DNA of 47,820 bases from Anthropogastromicrobium aceti (GTDB lineage: Bacteria > Bacillota > Clostridia > Lachnospirales > Lachnospiraceae): assembly GCF_025567095.1 (NCBI RefSeq), contig NZ_JAOQJH010000027.1. One strand, given 5' to 3'. Shown piece by piece: positions 8,706 through 17,112 of the stretch. The notes under the pieces are model-generated. The model had not been told where the DNA came from. It made no database searches and worked only from the letters and a program-made list of their open reading frames with translations. How positions within the stretch are numbered: position 1 is the stretch's first letter; the number at the start of each line of letters is the position of its first letter. Position numbers and translations under genes: made by a program.

Positions 8706-8731
8706 AAAAAAAGAACTGATTATCCAGTTCT
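8706..8731 (-). terminator. Terminator between the cas10 operon and the CARF-HEPN operon
   Basis: Read on the minus strand, AGAACTG and CAGTTCT arms with a 6-base loop are followed by six T residues. It is well placed to end the cas10-to-Csx transcript at 8935. Confidence 0.75.
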
Positions 8732-8783
8732 CTTTAACTCTTTTACTAATTTTCATAATAATCTCACTTAGATGCAAAAATCG

Positions 8784-8875
8784 TAAGTACACTATAATGC
8801 ATTTGCCATAGAACGGTACCTTTTTTATAATGTTTTCGTGATAAGTACATTATAATATAAAAAGGTATCGTTCTA
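8784..8875. repeat. Inverted and direct repeats in the 8732-8934 intergenic region
   Basis: A long imperfect inverted repeat joins 8809-8832 (TAGAACGGTACC then T-rich) to 8848-8875 (A-rich, then GGTATCGTTCTA). Overlapping it is a direct repeat of 15 bp, TAAGTACACTATAAT at 8784 and TAAGTACATTATAAT at 8842. Both direct repeats contain TATAAT on the plus strand, facing into the cas10 operon. The region could be a regulator-binding site, an antisense promoter pair or a small miniature-element-like insertion. Confidence 0.5.
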
Positions 8876-8934
8876 TTTTTCAGCTTTTTTCAGAAATAAA
8901 GTTACACTGTTATTAGTAAATCATAGAAATGCTC

Positions 8935-9345
8935 CTATCGCGTATATTCTCGAAACCCCTCAAAGCAAAACTCTGACTTTTTCTGAGTAACATCTCCTTC
9001 TATAATCTCAACAACTTTTCTCTCAGAGACAGCACTTACTACTTTCAATCCTATTAACCCAATTTGCTGAGAATGTGCACTTATTTTTTTATCCAACAAA
9101 TTATTTACCATCATATAGGTAAATACTGATTCTCCCTGACACAACACAGCACTATCTTTCTCAAATTCAACAGCAGCTACTACCTTATCACTTTCTGTTT
9201 TCGCAAGATCGACTAATTCATGAACCGTCATCTGAGGCGGAATATTAGGAAATGGCATATCCACAATTTCGCCATATTTTTTTGCCTCATTTGTTTGTTT
9301 TTCACCCCAAGAGGCCGACGGATGATTCGTATAATTTATAAACAT
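8935..9345 (-). CDS. Small Csx-type CRISPR-associated protein, possible ring-nuclease or CARF-like fold
   Basis: A 136-residue protein starting INYTNHPSASWGEKQ, followed by GEIVDMPFPNIPP, a middle AVLCQGESVFTYMM stretch and a C-terminal FREY. This layout matches my memory of small proteins that accompany type III CRISPR loci and are discussed with Csx-type ring nucleases, but I cannot name the family with certainty. It is the last gene of the cas10 operon, 9 bp after the TIGR03986-like gene. In a locus with two CARF-HEPN RNases, a small protein that degrades or binds the cyclic messenger would make sense; that role is inferred. Confidence 0.55.
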   Translation of the reverse strand: MFINYTNHPSASWGEKQTNEAKKYGEIVDMPFPNIPPQMTVHELVDLAKTESDKVVAAVEFEKDSAVLCQGESVFTYMMVNNLLDKKISAHSQQIGLIGLKVVSAVSERKVVEIIEGDVTQKKSEFCFEGFREYTR

Positions 9346-9354
9346 AGTCTTTCC

Positions 9355-11271
9355 CTATCTATTTTTATTAACAATTTCATTAACCCTTGGTAAAGCATCA
9401 CTTTTATTTTTTCGCTTTTCATATTCTTTAAGTTCCATATAACGAATATCTCCAGCCTGCGGAATCTTAGTAAAATTCTTCATCAACAAGAAATCTCGTA
9501 TGCGTGGATTCTTTTCTATCTTCTTCTCCAATCCACACTTCTTTATGATAAAATTTTTATAATCAATAATCACATCATCCACAGATATATCATTAAACGG
9601 ATCTATATCTAACGCTCCTGTGCTTTTATATGATTTTTGAAGATCTATCTGCTTTGCCTTCTTTATTTTTACTGAAATTCGTCCATATCCATATGCCTTT
9701 GCCTTTCCTATATTCATTTGAGAATCCTTTTCCAAGCGAATTGCCCAGAGAAGCAATCCCAATTCCGGCTTTGTTAAATTTTTAAATCGAACTGTTCCGA
9801 TAAATACCGTTCCTACAGGAAGAGCATTTATTACCGATTTGATTTTCTTGTTGTTATTCGTCAACCCATTCACATTTTCATATGCATTTTGATGCAGCCA
9901 ATATTGTTTCACACCATGTAATTGAAAATCTGCATTGTTATAAGTGATTACTCCTTGTTCTTTCTTTTGGTTCAAATAATCCAGATAGCTAGTTGGCTTC
10001 GGCTCTGCCAATACTACTTCTTTTGAAGCTTTCTCTCTTACAGGCGACTCCTTTATAACTGCATCTGAAAATGACAATCTTGATTTATAACTTTCCTGAT
10101 TTTTACTGTATCCAAACATAGCTTTAGCAAAATCAAGCGTACCATTTTTCTGTACATTAGGAAGTCCATCCTTGATCGTATATTCATAGAACACTCTCAG
10201 CCTTGGTGTAAATCCAAAATATAGTTTTCCACCAACTTCAATGTAAAAAACTGGTTTAGGATTTTCATCTTGAGGCAAATCGAAAAAATCTTTTTCTTCC
10301 CCCAACGTATTTTTTCGTTTTTCAAAATCCGCCTTAAATGCTTCTTCATTCTCGCGTGAAATTAATATTGGCTTTTTTGTCTTATCAATGTCTGGAACAA
10401 TATAAACCACTTTTTTCTTTCTCATATAACCAGAACTAACTACAACACCTTTCAGTGCATCTTCCTCATTTTTCTCTAAATTTCGAACAGAAGTAACCAT
10501 TTGTTGATGCACTTTATAGGATATATTCTGATAATATGGCTTATAGCTTCCATTTTTCTCCCCAATACATTCTTTTTTATTTTGCAAATATTTATCATTC
10601 TGAATAAAAAAATCATAGGCAAACAAAGCATCATTTTCTCTCTGTATCTGTTCCTGATATTTTTTGTATTCTCCGATAATCGTTTTTTCACTTAGAACAT
10701 AATAATTTCGATCTTCCTTCGCTTCATCCACATCGACACAAGTTTTATAAATAAAGTATTGCCCATTCTCTTTACAAATATAGCCAGCTTTTACTTTTTT
10801 TAATACATTAACCTTTATTTCTTTCTGGTCATTCATGGGGTCTCTTCCAAGCGAAATCAATTCACTATCTCCAATAACTGCTGTATATTCATCTTTATTT
10901 GTTTCACTACTTCCTGCAACATTTCGAAACATTAATGCATAATCGTCAATATCATCTTCAAAACTAGAGAAGCTGAGAATTTGCACATTTGTACGAAACA
11001 GTCCTCTTACAGAGCTCCCTGGAATCGAATACTGTCCTCTCGCATTCTTATAAAAATGATGTGCATCCGTTCCATCATCTACAAAAATATCTGTTTCAGC
11101 CTTCATTTCATAGACAATTTCTCCTGAAATTAAATCATCCTCTATATCATCATGCATCGGTAAATGTTTTTTCGGATATTCATATTGTTTAGGTGTAAAC
11201 GGAATAAAGTTATACGGTGCTCCCACATAATTTTGCACTACTTTTTTTTCCCAACTCTTGTTATTTTCCAT
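9355..11271 (-). CDS. RAMP-superfamily Cas7-like protein, TIGR03986 type (III-D backbone)
   Basis: A 638-residue RAMP protein of the crRNA-binding backbone. Near residue 80 it has YSIPGSSVRGLFRTNVQ, the conserved Cas7 glycine-Ser/Arg loop. Near residue 500 it has FIGTVRFKNLTKPELGLLLWA and then GKAKAYGYGRI, typical of the G-rich C-terminal loop. Length and motif order fit the TIGR03986 family, characteristic of type III-D loci. GAGGT lies at a proper distance from the ATG, 9 bp after csx19. The ~250-residue middle probably contains a large insertion that I cannot assign. Confidence 0.8.
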   Translation of the reverse strand: MENNKSWEKKVVQNYVGAPYNFIPFTPKQYEYPKKHLPMHDDIEDDLISGEIVYEMKAETDIFVDDGTDAHHFYKNARGQYSIPGSSVRGLFRTNVQILSFSSFEDDIDDYALMFRNVAGSSETNKDEYTAVIGDSELISLGRDPMNDQKEIKVNVLKKVKAGYICKENGQYFIYKTCVDVDEAKEDRNYYVLSEKTIIGEYKKYQEQIQRENDALFAYDFFIQNDKYLQNKKECIGEKNGSYKPYYQNISYKVHQQMVTSVRNLEKNEEDALKGVVVSSGYMRKKKVVYIVPDIDKTKKPILISRENEEAFKADFEKRKNTLGEEKDFFDLPQDENPKPVFYIEVGGKLYFGFTPRLRVFYEYTIKDGLPNVQKNGTLDFAKAMFGYSKNQESYKSRLSFSDAVIKESPVREKASKEVVLAEPKPTSYLDYLNQKKEQGVITYNNADFQLHGVKQYWLHQNAYENVNGLTNNNKKIKSVINALPVGTVFIGTVRFKNLTKPELGLLLWAIRLEKDSQMNIGKAKAYGYGRISVKIKKAKQIDLQKSYKSTGALDIDPFNDISVDDVIIDYKNFIIKKCGLEKKIEKNPRIRDFLLMKNFTKIPQAGDIRYMELKEYEKRKNKSDALPRVNEIVNKNR

Positions 11272-11280
11272 ATTATTACC

Positions 11281-11676
11281 TCACTCAATTCCCATGAGAC
11301 GTGTCTGTGCTATACGCACCTGTCCGTCCTCATCATATTCCAGATACTCTTTTACCAACACAGACCGTCCAAGATTGCGAAATTTACTGGCAAGCTCATA
11401 CTTTTTCTGCATACAATCCATCTTGCTTTCATTTTGATCATCTGATGTTTTTACTGCCTGTAGCTTACCATTTTCTCGAAAGAAATGAATTTCTTTATTC
11501 TCCGAAAAAAATCTGGCTTCCTCACACTCTTCCCAGTTAATCGATTCTACTATATCTGTTTTATCTATTTTCTTTAATATCACTTCGCTTATCATATAAA
11601 TTAATGCATAATCAAAGCCTTCGATCATCTTCTTTGCTACTTCTACATTATCAATTGGATCTACTCTATATGCCAT
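11281..11676 (-). CDS. csx19: Csx19-like type III-D accessory subunit
   Basis: A 131-residue protein located between two RAMP genes, where csx19 sits in III-D loci. The stretch EEARFFSENKEIHFFRENG, with a C-terminal LVKEYLEYDEDGQV, resembles the Csx19/TIGR03984 pattern, but the protein is shorter than I recall for the family. I choose the ATG at 11676 because AGGAAGG lies 8 bases upstream and the previous gene stops 5 bp before it; the longer frame from 11709 would overlap that gene. Its job in the complex is not known to me. Confidence 0.6.
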   Translation of the reverse strand: MAYRVDPIDNVEVAKKMIEGFDYALIYMISEVILKKIDKTDIVESINWEECEEARFFSENKEIHFFRENGKLQAVKTSDDQNESKMDCMQKKYELASKFRNLGRSVLVKEYLEYDEDGQVRIAQTRLMGIE

Positions 11677-11681
11677 ATATC

Positions 11682-13088
11682 TTATCCTTCCTGCACAGAT
11701 GTTAAACATGCTTTAATAATTTCATCTTTGTCAAAAATCTTTTTCTGACTAAAATCAATCTCTGCTTGTTTCTTCGGATTCGAATTTTTATCTATTACAA
11801 TCTTTTTTACAGATAAAATTCCCTTTCCAACACTGTATCCACCTCCGACACTCATTGCACCAATTGCTAAGTCTCTCAATGCCATAATTAAAAGGCCACA
11901 AACTTTATCTGCTATATCTGCACTCTTATTGTTTTTGATCGCAATTCGAATACTCATACTTCCTGCAACATTTTTTTCGGAAAACAATCCACCATGAATC
12001 ACCCCACCTGTAAATTTATCAATATGGATGCGGTGAGAAATCAATGTCTGTGCATCATTTTTGGGTTTTCCAACTACTGTATCAAAGAAATAGAGATTTC
12101 CTGTACTTCCCTGAATTTCAGCATTACTCTTTTGCCCAAATGCATCATCTATTAATTCAAAGCAATCTAAATATGAAGCGATCCGTTCCATCTGTGCGCG
12201 CACTGCTCCCTTAAATGAACTTCCCGGAACAATATAATCCCCGTCCCCATTTTTAATATTTTCGCAATCTGGAACTTCTTTTCCTGTTCCGCCATCCGTT
12301 ATTGCAATACTCTTAACCAGCAACGTACTTTCTGTATATGCATCCACTTTAATCGTATATGCATTCTTTGAGCAACTTGTTTTTGCAAATAAGCTTGTCA
12401 AATTTTTATATGCCTTCTCTGGTAGTTCATCTTCCATTGCCCACTGATCTCGATCCTTTGAATTCGTCATATCGAAATCTCGACACAATAACTTTTCTAT
12501 TTTAAAATAACCACATCCATTACTTTTCTGTCCACCAAATTGCAGACTTTCGTTATTCAGCGCTGAAAAGATGTCCTCCACCTCTTTTTTCTCCTGTTCA
12601 CTCACACCATATAAGTAAACACAAAATTTAAACTCGCCTCCAGCACTTATGTATTCCATATTAAACTTATGACCAGACTCACGTTTTGTTTTTTCATCAC
12701 AACTTGTTTCACAAGTTCCCATCTGTTTATTAATACTCACTCTAGGGCGTAGTTCAATAATTAGCTTTTCATTATTCAGAAATACTCCATCCGTAAATCG
12801 AATCTTGCTTTCATGTTCTAACTCTATATCCAAATCCTCATTGTCTGTTTTTTCTTTAAACTTTCTATGGCCAAACAACTCTGCTGCCTTCTTTTCTCCA
12901 TATGTCTGTTCATAATATCCTCTAAAAGCGCCAGCGATACTAGTTGCCTGTATAAATGGAATATCATCCACAGGGTGTACTAAAACTTCTTCCTTAGCTC
13001 CTGAAGCACTTCCAATATGAAGAGGCTCTGTACACTTGGCCGTCACCGAATATTTTAGGATTTCATTATAGAATCTTCTCTGTTCCAT
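11682..13088 (-). CDS. Double RAMP protein (Cas7-Cas7 fusion, Csm3-like), type III-D
   Basis: A 468-residue protein with two RAMP domains in tandem. The first (about residues 10-205) has PFIQATSIAGAFRGYY, RVSINKQ and LQFGGQKSNGCGYF. The second (about 240-445) has YIVPGSSFKGAVRAQ, RIHIDKFTGGVIHGG and SVGGGYSVGKG. Each carries the N-terminal Ser-x-x-Gly-x-x-Arg loop and the C-terminal G-rich loop. Such subunits form the backbone around crRNA and in Csm3-like members cut target RNA with an aspartate; HRIHIDKFTGG and RFTDG are candidate sites. The ATG directly follows the stop of csx10 (TAAATG) with GGAGGAG upstream, so the two are coupled. Confidence 0.8.
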   Translation of the reverse strand: MEQRRFYNEILKYSVTAKCTEPLHIGSASGAKEEVLVHPVDDIPFIQATSIAGAFRGYYEQTYGEKKAAELFGHRKFKEKTDNEDLDIELEHESKIRFTDGVFLNNEKLIIELRPRVSINKQMGTCETSCDEKTKRESGHKFNMEYISAGGEFKFCVYLYGVSEQEKKEVEDIFSALNNESLQFGGQKSNGCGYFKIEKLLCRDFDMTNSKDRDQWAMEDELPEKAYKNLTSLFAKTSCSKNAYTIKVDAYTESTLLVKSIAITDGGTGKEVPDCENIKNGDGDYIVPGSSFKGAVRAQMERIASYLDCFELIDDAFGQKSNAEIQGSTGNLYFFDTVVGKPKNDAQTLISHRIHIDKFTGGVIHGGLFSEKNVAGSMSIRIAIKNNKSADIADKVCGLLIMALRDLAIGAMSVGGGYSVGKGILSVKKIVIDKNSNPKKQAEIDFSQKKIFDKDEIIKACLTSVQEG

Positions 13089-14741
13089 TTATTTCTCCTC
13101 CTTGTTTTTAAATCGGATCAAGTCTACAATCACCTTCAATTGCATTCTAATTTTTTCATCTTCTGAAAGCAAATCAGAAGTAGCTATTCCAATAATTTTT
13201 CCAGGTTCTTTTCCTGAAAAATCAGCAATTTCGTCCAGACTTTTTGTAAATATAGACTGCTGCACAAATTCGTCCATCCTCTTTAGACTGTTATGACCTT
13301 TATGAGTATTATTTTTATCTGCCTTTTCATTTTCATGTTTTAGATATTCTAATAATGCTTTTTTTGCTTTCTTGGGATCATATTTGTGTGCGGTCAATAT
13401 AGAATCAATCGTGCCTAATTGACTACTACTGGTCCTAATGTCACAGAAAGGTCCTTTTTCGTCTTCGATTACATTATTAATATACACTTCAAGCTTTCTT
13501 TCTAGCATATTTCGATAGTAATTTTTCGCTACAATCTCTAATACAGTCTCAGCATCTTTTTTCTCTGGATCTTCCTGCTTCTTAGAATCTTGCTCATTAT
13601 CTGGATCCTGTTTTTTCTTGAGTTTTGACTTTTTTTCTTTGTCCGTATCCTCAAAATAATTTCTTGCTTCCTTATACTTTACCTTTTCATAACCATTCAA
13701 AAACAAAACATTTCCCAATCCACTATTTAGGCGAATTCCAATTCCCTTCTTTACAACCTCCAGCATTTTGGAATATGTTAATATTCCTGAGAATGTCAAA
13801 TGGAATACACTTCCAGCTTCATATGCAGTCATTGCTGGAAGTCTAATTCCCCATGTTCGATTATACCCACGTACATTTACTGTCGATGTAGAGCAGTATT
13901 GAATGTTCAATTTTTTTACACCCAATTTTTCTCCAAGGTTATCCACCATCTCATCAGTAAAACCACAAAGTTCACCATTTTTGCTTCTTAACACAGTATT
14001 CGAAAGTAACATCATGTAACAACCATTTTCCTGATCTTCACACGGCAAATATTCTTGATATGGAAGTTCCTTTACTAATTCACAACTTACCACTTCACAT
14101 TTTCCAAATCCCGATGCTCTGGCATTTCCAAGAATCAATTCTTGATTAAACAGATTCTTGATTTTTTGTGCTGTTTCATGCCTTTCTACAGCAATAAACC
14201 CAATAAAATAATGCCCCCTTTCAATATATTCATTTCTAAATACACTCTGATCGTCCGTTCCTTTTTGGTCAATTTTAATTTTCATATCGGATGCTGTACT
14301 GACGTTATAGTAGTAAATACAATCATCTTGAATATAGCAATATCGTCCCAATGATGCACGTTTATGTCCACCAGTGAACTTACCAGCTATCACAACATTT
14401 TCGATTTCCTTTTTTCCATCTTTTTCTGTTTTGTCTTCATAAAAACCCTTAGGAGAGGGAAACAACGCTTTCACCTTAACTTTTTTGTTTCCTTCTTCCT
14501 CATTCTTTTCTTTTACACACAAATATGCATTAAAATACTTTATCTGGTCTGAAAATAATTCTATCTTTAATTGCTCAAAATCTGGCATGGCTGCCATTTT
14601 ATTAATGACATATCCACGCATTGTCGTGCCTGGAATATATCGCAGGGTCACAGTTTGCCCACTCTGACTGGTACTGTCATCTGCAATTCTAAGCGGCTCT
14701 TTATTTCTAATGATGTATTTAATATATTCGTATTCAGCCAT
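13089..14741 (-). CDS. csx10: Csx10-like Cas5-type RAMP with a helical C-terminal extension
   Basis: A 550-residue protein that should bind the crRNA 5' handle. The N-terminal two thirds show RAMP signatures: YIPGTTMRGYVINKM near residue 34, LGNARASGFGKCEV near 203 and IRLNSGLGNVLFL near 344. After a Lys/Asp/Glu-rich linker (about 365-395) the last 155 residues are all helical in composition, with SSSQLGTIDSILTAHKYD and a second helical group. No separate small subunit (Cas11/Csm2-like) exists in the operon, so this extension may supply it; that is inference. It starts 4 bp after the upstream cas7, with GGAG in the preceding stop region. Confidence 0.75.
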   Translation of the reverse strand: MAEYEYIKYIIRNKEPLRIADDSTSQSGQTVTLRYIPGTTMRGYVINKMAAMPDFEQLKIELFSDQIKYFNAYLCVKEKNEEEGNKKVKVKALFPSPKGFYEDKTEKDGKKEIENVVIAGKFTGGHKRASLGRYCYIQDDCIYYYNVSTASDMKIKIDQKGTDDQSVFRNEYIERGHYFIGFIAVERHETAQKIKNLFNQELILGNARASGFGKCEVVSCELVKELPYQEYLPCEDQENGCYMMLLSNTVLRSKNGELCGFTDEMVDNLGEKLGVKKLNIQYCSTSTVNVRGYNRTWGIRLPAMTAYEAGSVFHLTFSGILTYSKMLEVVKKGIGIRLNSGLGNVLFLNGYEKVKYKEARNYFEDTDKEKKSKLKKKQDPDNEQDSKKQEDPEKKDAETVLEIVAKNYYRNMLERKLEVYINNVIEDEKGPFCDIRTSSSQLGTIDSILTAHKYDPKKAKKALLEYLKHENEKADKNNTHKGHNSLKRMDEFVQQSIFTKSLDEIADFSGKEPGKIIGIATSDLLSEDEKIRMQLKVIVDLIRFKNKEEK

Positions 14742-14745
14742 TCTT

Positions 14746-15315
14746 TTACTCCTCTACAACAGTAATTTTTACTTTACCAAACCCTCGATTTCTCATCGTT
14801 CCAATCCATTTAATCAGCTTCAATACCTCTTCTATCACTTTTACATCTTTTTCTTGGCAATTTAACTCACTGTAAAAATAAAGTCCTTTATCAACACACC
14901 TTCCAATACGTAAGCTTCCTTCTTTTACGCTTCCGTCCTCTGATATACTGGTAAATGTCCTTAAATGAGTGCACGCATCCAATACCTGATCTGATTGATT
15001 CTCTCCGATTTCAGCAAGTACAATATCTTTCACTTTATCTGAAATACAAAAATCTGAGAATACAATTTTATCAGTATTTAGCACGTTATCATCACCACCA
15101 AATCCCATTAGTCGATCTACTTCTTTCTTTGGATTTTCGTTTTGGGTCCATTCAAGATAGCGACACAGTTCTTCTCGAAATACTCCTTTAAATGTACTAC
15201 CTTTATAATATGGGAAGCCATACATATCTCGCAAAACAGAAATATCTTCGCCACCCGGTACACTCATGCCATTACCAAAAATGGCATCTGATAACAGTTC
15301 CATTTTTATCTTCAC
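14746..15315 (-). CDS. cas7: RAMP-superfamily Cas7 (Csm3-like), type III-D
   Basis: A 189-residue single-domain RAMP with PYYKGSTFKGVFREEL (residues ~35-50), LMGFGGDD, IVFSDFCISD and the C-terminal glycine loop TMRNRGFGKV. The FSD aspartate is a candidate for the catalytic residue used by Csm3-type subunits on target RNA. Translation starts at GTG (15315-15313), which overlaps the cas10 stop in GTGA and has AGGAGG upstream; an in-frame ATG at 15303 is the alternative. This overlap ties its production to cas10. Confidence 0.85.
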   Translation of the reverse strand: MKIKMELLSDAIFGNGMSVPGGEDISVLRDMYGFPYYKGSTFKGVFREELCRYLEWTQNENPKKEVDRLMGFGGDDNVLNTDKIVFSDFCISDKVKDIVLAEIGENQSDQVLDACTHLRTFTSISEDGSVKEGSLRIGRCVDKGLYFYSELNCQEKDVKVIEEVLKLIKWIGTMRNRGFGKVKITVVEE

Positions 15316-16925
15316 TGCTTGTCCTCCTCAAAACCAATATAAGTATCACAAATTTCCAATGCATCAAATATAACTGATCTTACGGTTGTTTTCTCATCAT
15401 TCAATCCATTTCTCACAATTGAATATAATTCTTTTGTTTGCTCTTGCCCAGTACCCACCTTATCATAATCAATCATATCTTTCTGCATTCCGCCTAGCAT
15501 AACATCTTCCATTTTATTGAATTGGATAAAGGCTTTTGTTGCTTCCTGTCCCTGCTTTAATATATTTCTTAATTCTTTCATTTTTCCTCGAGCATCAATA
15601 AATTCCTTTTTCTGAATTCGTTCTACTTGGCGCTTAAATTCCGAATACCGAGGAATATCGTTAGTTCCTTTTTTACAGTTCGGTTCTTTTTTCTTGTCAG
15701 AATCCTTCTCTATCTGATTTGCATCTACAATATACGGTCTCATTTCTAGTCTGCTACCATCAGCTGCACGATATTTCTGACGAATCTCACTGAGTGTATC
15801 TCCTATCTCTCCAAATTCGATATGCCAATCAATCGCAGAGATTTTGCTTCCCATCTTATCATTGCTCCATTTTACTCCAAATTTCTTTGCATTGCTGCAT
15901 AGACTTTCCGCCAACTCATATGCTCGATAAAACGGATATTTTTGATGAACTATCGCAATACCGGCACAAGCTGCATAGCGTTGCCCATCCTCTTCATTCA
16001 CTCGTTTTATTAATGCCTTTATAAATGAGACCGCACATTCTATACCAATTCGTCCCTCTGACACAAAACAGATATCATCTCCAGCCGTAATAATCCGTCT
16101 TACTGGAAAATTTTTTCCTTCTAAACTCAAATCTGCCAAGTAATTCAATTCCAGATTTTTTTTCACCTCATTTATCATCTCTTCATAGGCTCCCTTGAAA
16201 TCTTTATCAATAGCCTCACTGAATTTTCGCAGATGAGTTTTAAATTCATCCCATAGAAGTTTCTTTTCTTTTTGGCTCTTATACATACATTCGACACGAT
16301 TTCCCATTGCGTTTCCGTCAATATGAACTACTGCGATAAAATTAGACGTATCCTTGGAACCTCCAAGATCTTTAAATTTATCCACCTGATTATAGCCTTC
16401 GGGTGATAGTCTTTCTTTGATTTCTTTTTGCTTTTCGTCTCTTAAAATCTCATTACTTCGATCCATCCTCACTAATTTTGGCTCAAGTGACTTCGAGTCA
16501 ATTGCCTCTATTCCAAAGCTCCCCTGATGAAAAGAAGATAAACGAACTGACTTCTTTTTTTCCAATTCAGCAATTAAATCTTTCAAATATTTTCCTGCTT
16601 CTGTATCCAACTCTTCCTGTGTAAACTCTTTTGTTACAGAAAAAACCTCAATTCCCGGATAATCCTGATGGATCTGGAATGTAATCTGCATCACAAAATC
16701 TTTTGCAGTATCTCTATCTGCAAACTCAAGTACAACATGTCCTCCTCCAGAATAGACAACAGTCTTCTTTTTATCAAAACTGTCACCAATCACTTCAGAA
16801 AAATATTCAGGACTCATAATCCATGCAATCACTGCTGAATTTACAACATTATCTTTTAGCATATTGCTTGAAAAGATGTATGCCTGTTTCTGTGATACTT
16901 CTAGTATTGTTAAAAAATGCGCCAT
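15312..16925 (-). CDS. cas10: Cas10, large subunit of the type III-D effector, HD domain absent
   Basis: A 537-residue Cas10. It begins directly with the first palm domain (ILEVSQKQAYIFSSNML), so the N-terminal HD DNase domain is missing. The first palm has YSGGGHVVLEF near residue 57. The second palm shows VVHIDGNAMG near 202 and the cyclase motif RRIITAGDDICFV near 280, an AGDD version of GGDD that keeps both metal-binding aspartates. This predicts cyclic oligoadenylate synthesis on target RNA binding, with no DNA cleavage by Cas10. The C-terminal third is helical. AGGAGGAG precedes the ATG, and tandem promoters lie upstream. It heads the effector operon to 8935. Confidence 0.9.
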   Translation of the reverse strand: MAHFLTILEVSQKQAYIFSSNMLKDNVVNSAVIAWIMSPEYFSEVIGDSFDKKKTVVYSGGGHVVLEFADRDTAKDFVMQITFQIHQDYPGIEVFSVTKEFTQEELDTEAGKYLKDLIAELEKKKSVRLSSFHQGSFGIEAIDSKSLEPKLVRMDRSNEILRDEKQKEIKERLSPEGYNQVDKFKDLGGSKDTSNFIAVVHIDGNAMGNRVECMYKSQKEKKLLWDEFKTHLRKFSEAIDKDFKGAYEEMINEVKKNLELNYLADLSLEGKNFPVRRIITAGDDICFVSEGRIGIECAVSFIKALIKRVNEEDGQRYAACAGIAIVHQKYPFYRAYELAESLCSNAKKFGVKWSNDKMGSKISAIDWHIEFGEIGDTLSEIRQKYRAADGSRLEMRPYIVDANQIEKDSDKKKEPNCKKGTNDIPRYSEFKRQVERIQKKEFIDARGKMKELRNILKQGQEATKAFIQFNKMEDVMLGGMQKDMIDYDKVGTGQEQTKELYSIVRNGLNDEKTTVRSVIFDALEICDTYIGFEEDKQ

Positions 16926-16966
16926 CTACTGCTCCTCCTGTCCTTATCGCTTCGCATATTTTGTGC

Positions 16967-17043
16967 ATTATTGCTAGTTTTATTTTCTTTTTCAAGTTTT
17001 TTATTACTGTTTTTAATATATCATTTTTTATTTTCTTTTTCAA
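16967..17043 (-). promoter_or_regulatory. Tandem duplicated promoters of the cas10 operon
   Basis: Two copies of the block TTGAAAAAGAAAATAAAA lie 48 bp apart on the minus strand. The first gives -35 TTGAAA (17043-17038), 17 bp, -10 TATATT (17020-17015). The second gives TTGAAA (16995-16990), 17 bp, AATAAT (16972-16967), a weaker -10. The first is the better match. The duplication suggests promoter amplification by tandem copying. Confidence 0.6.
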
Positions 17044-17112
17044 CAACAATTATTGTTTTTCATAAACTCTTTGCCTCAATAAATGCCAACCACTGTCTAT
17101 GTTCTGTTTTCT

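Noticed and set aside
8638..8707. Longer N-terminus of the CARF-HEPN protein starting at 8707
   Set aside because: The region holds a promoter and a terminator edge, and the ATG at 8638 has a strong AGGAGG.
9355..16925. Type III-A or III-B assignment
   Set aside because: No Csm4/Csm5 or Cmr4/Cmr5 pattern; Csx10-like, Csx19-like and TIGR03986-like genes point to III-D.
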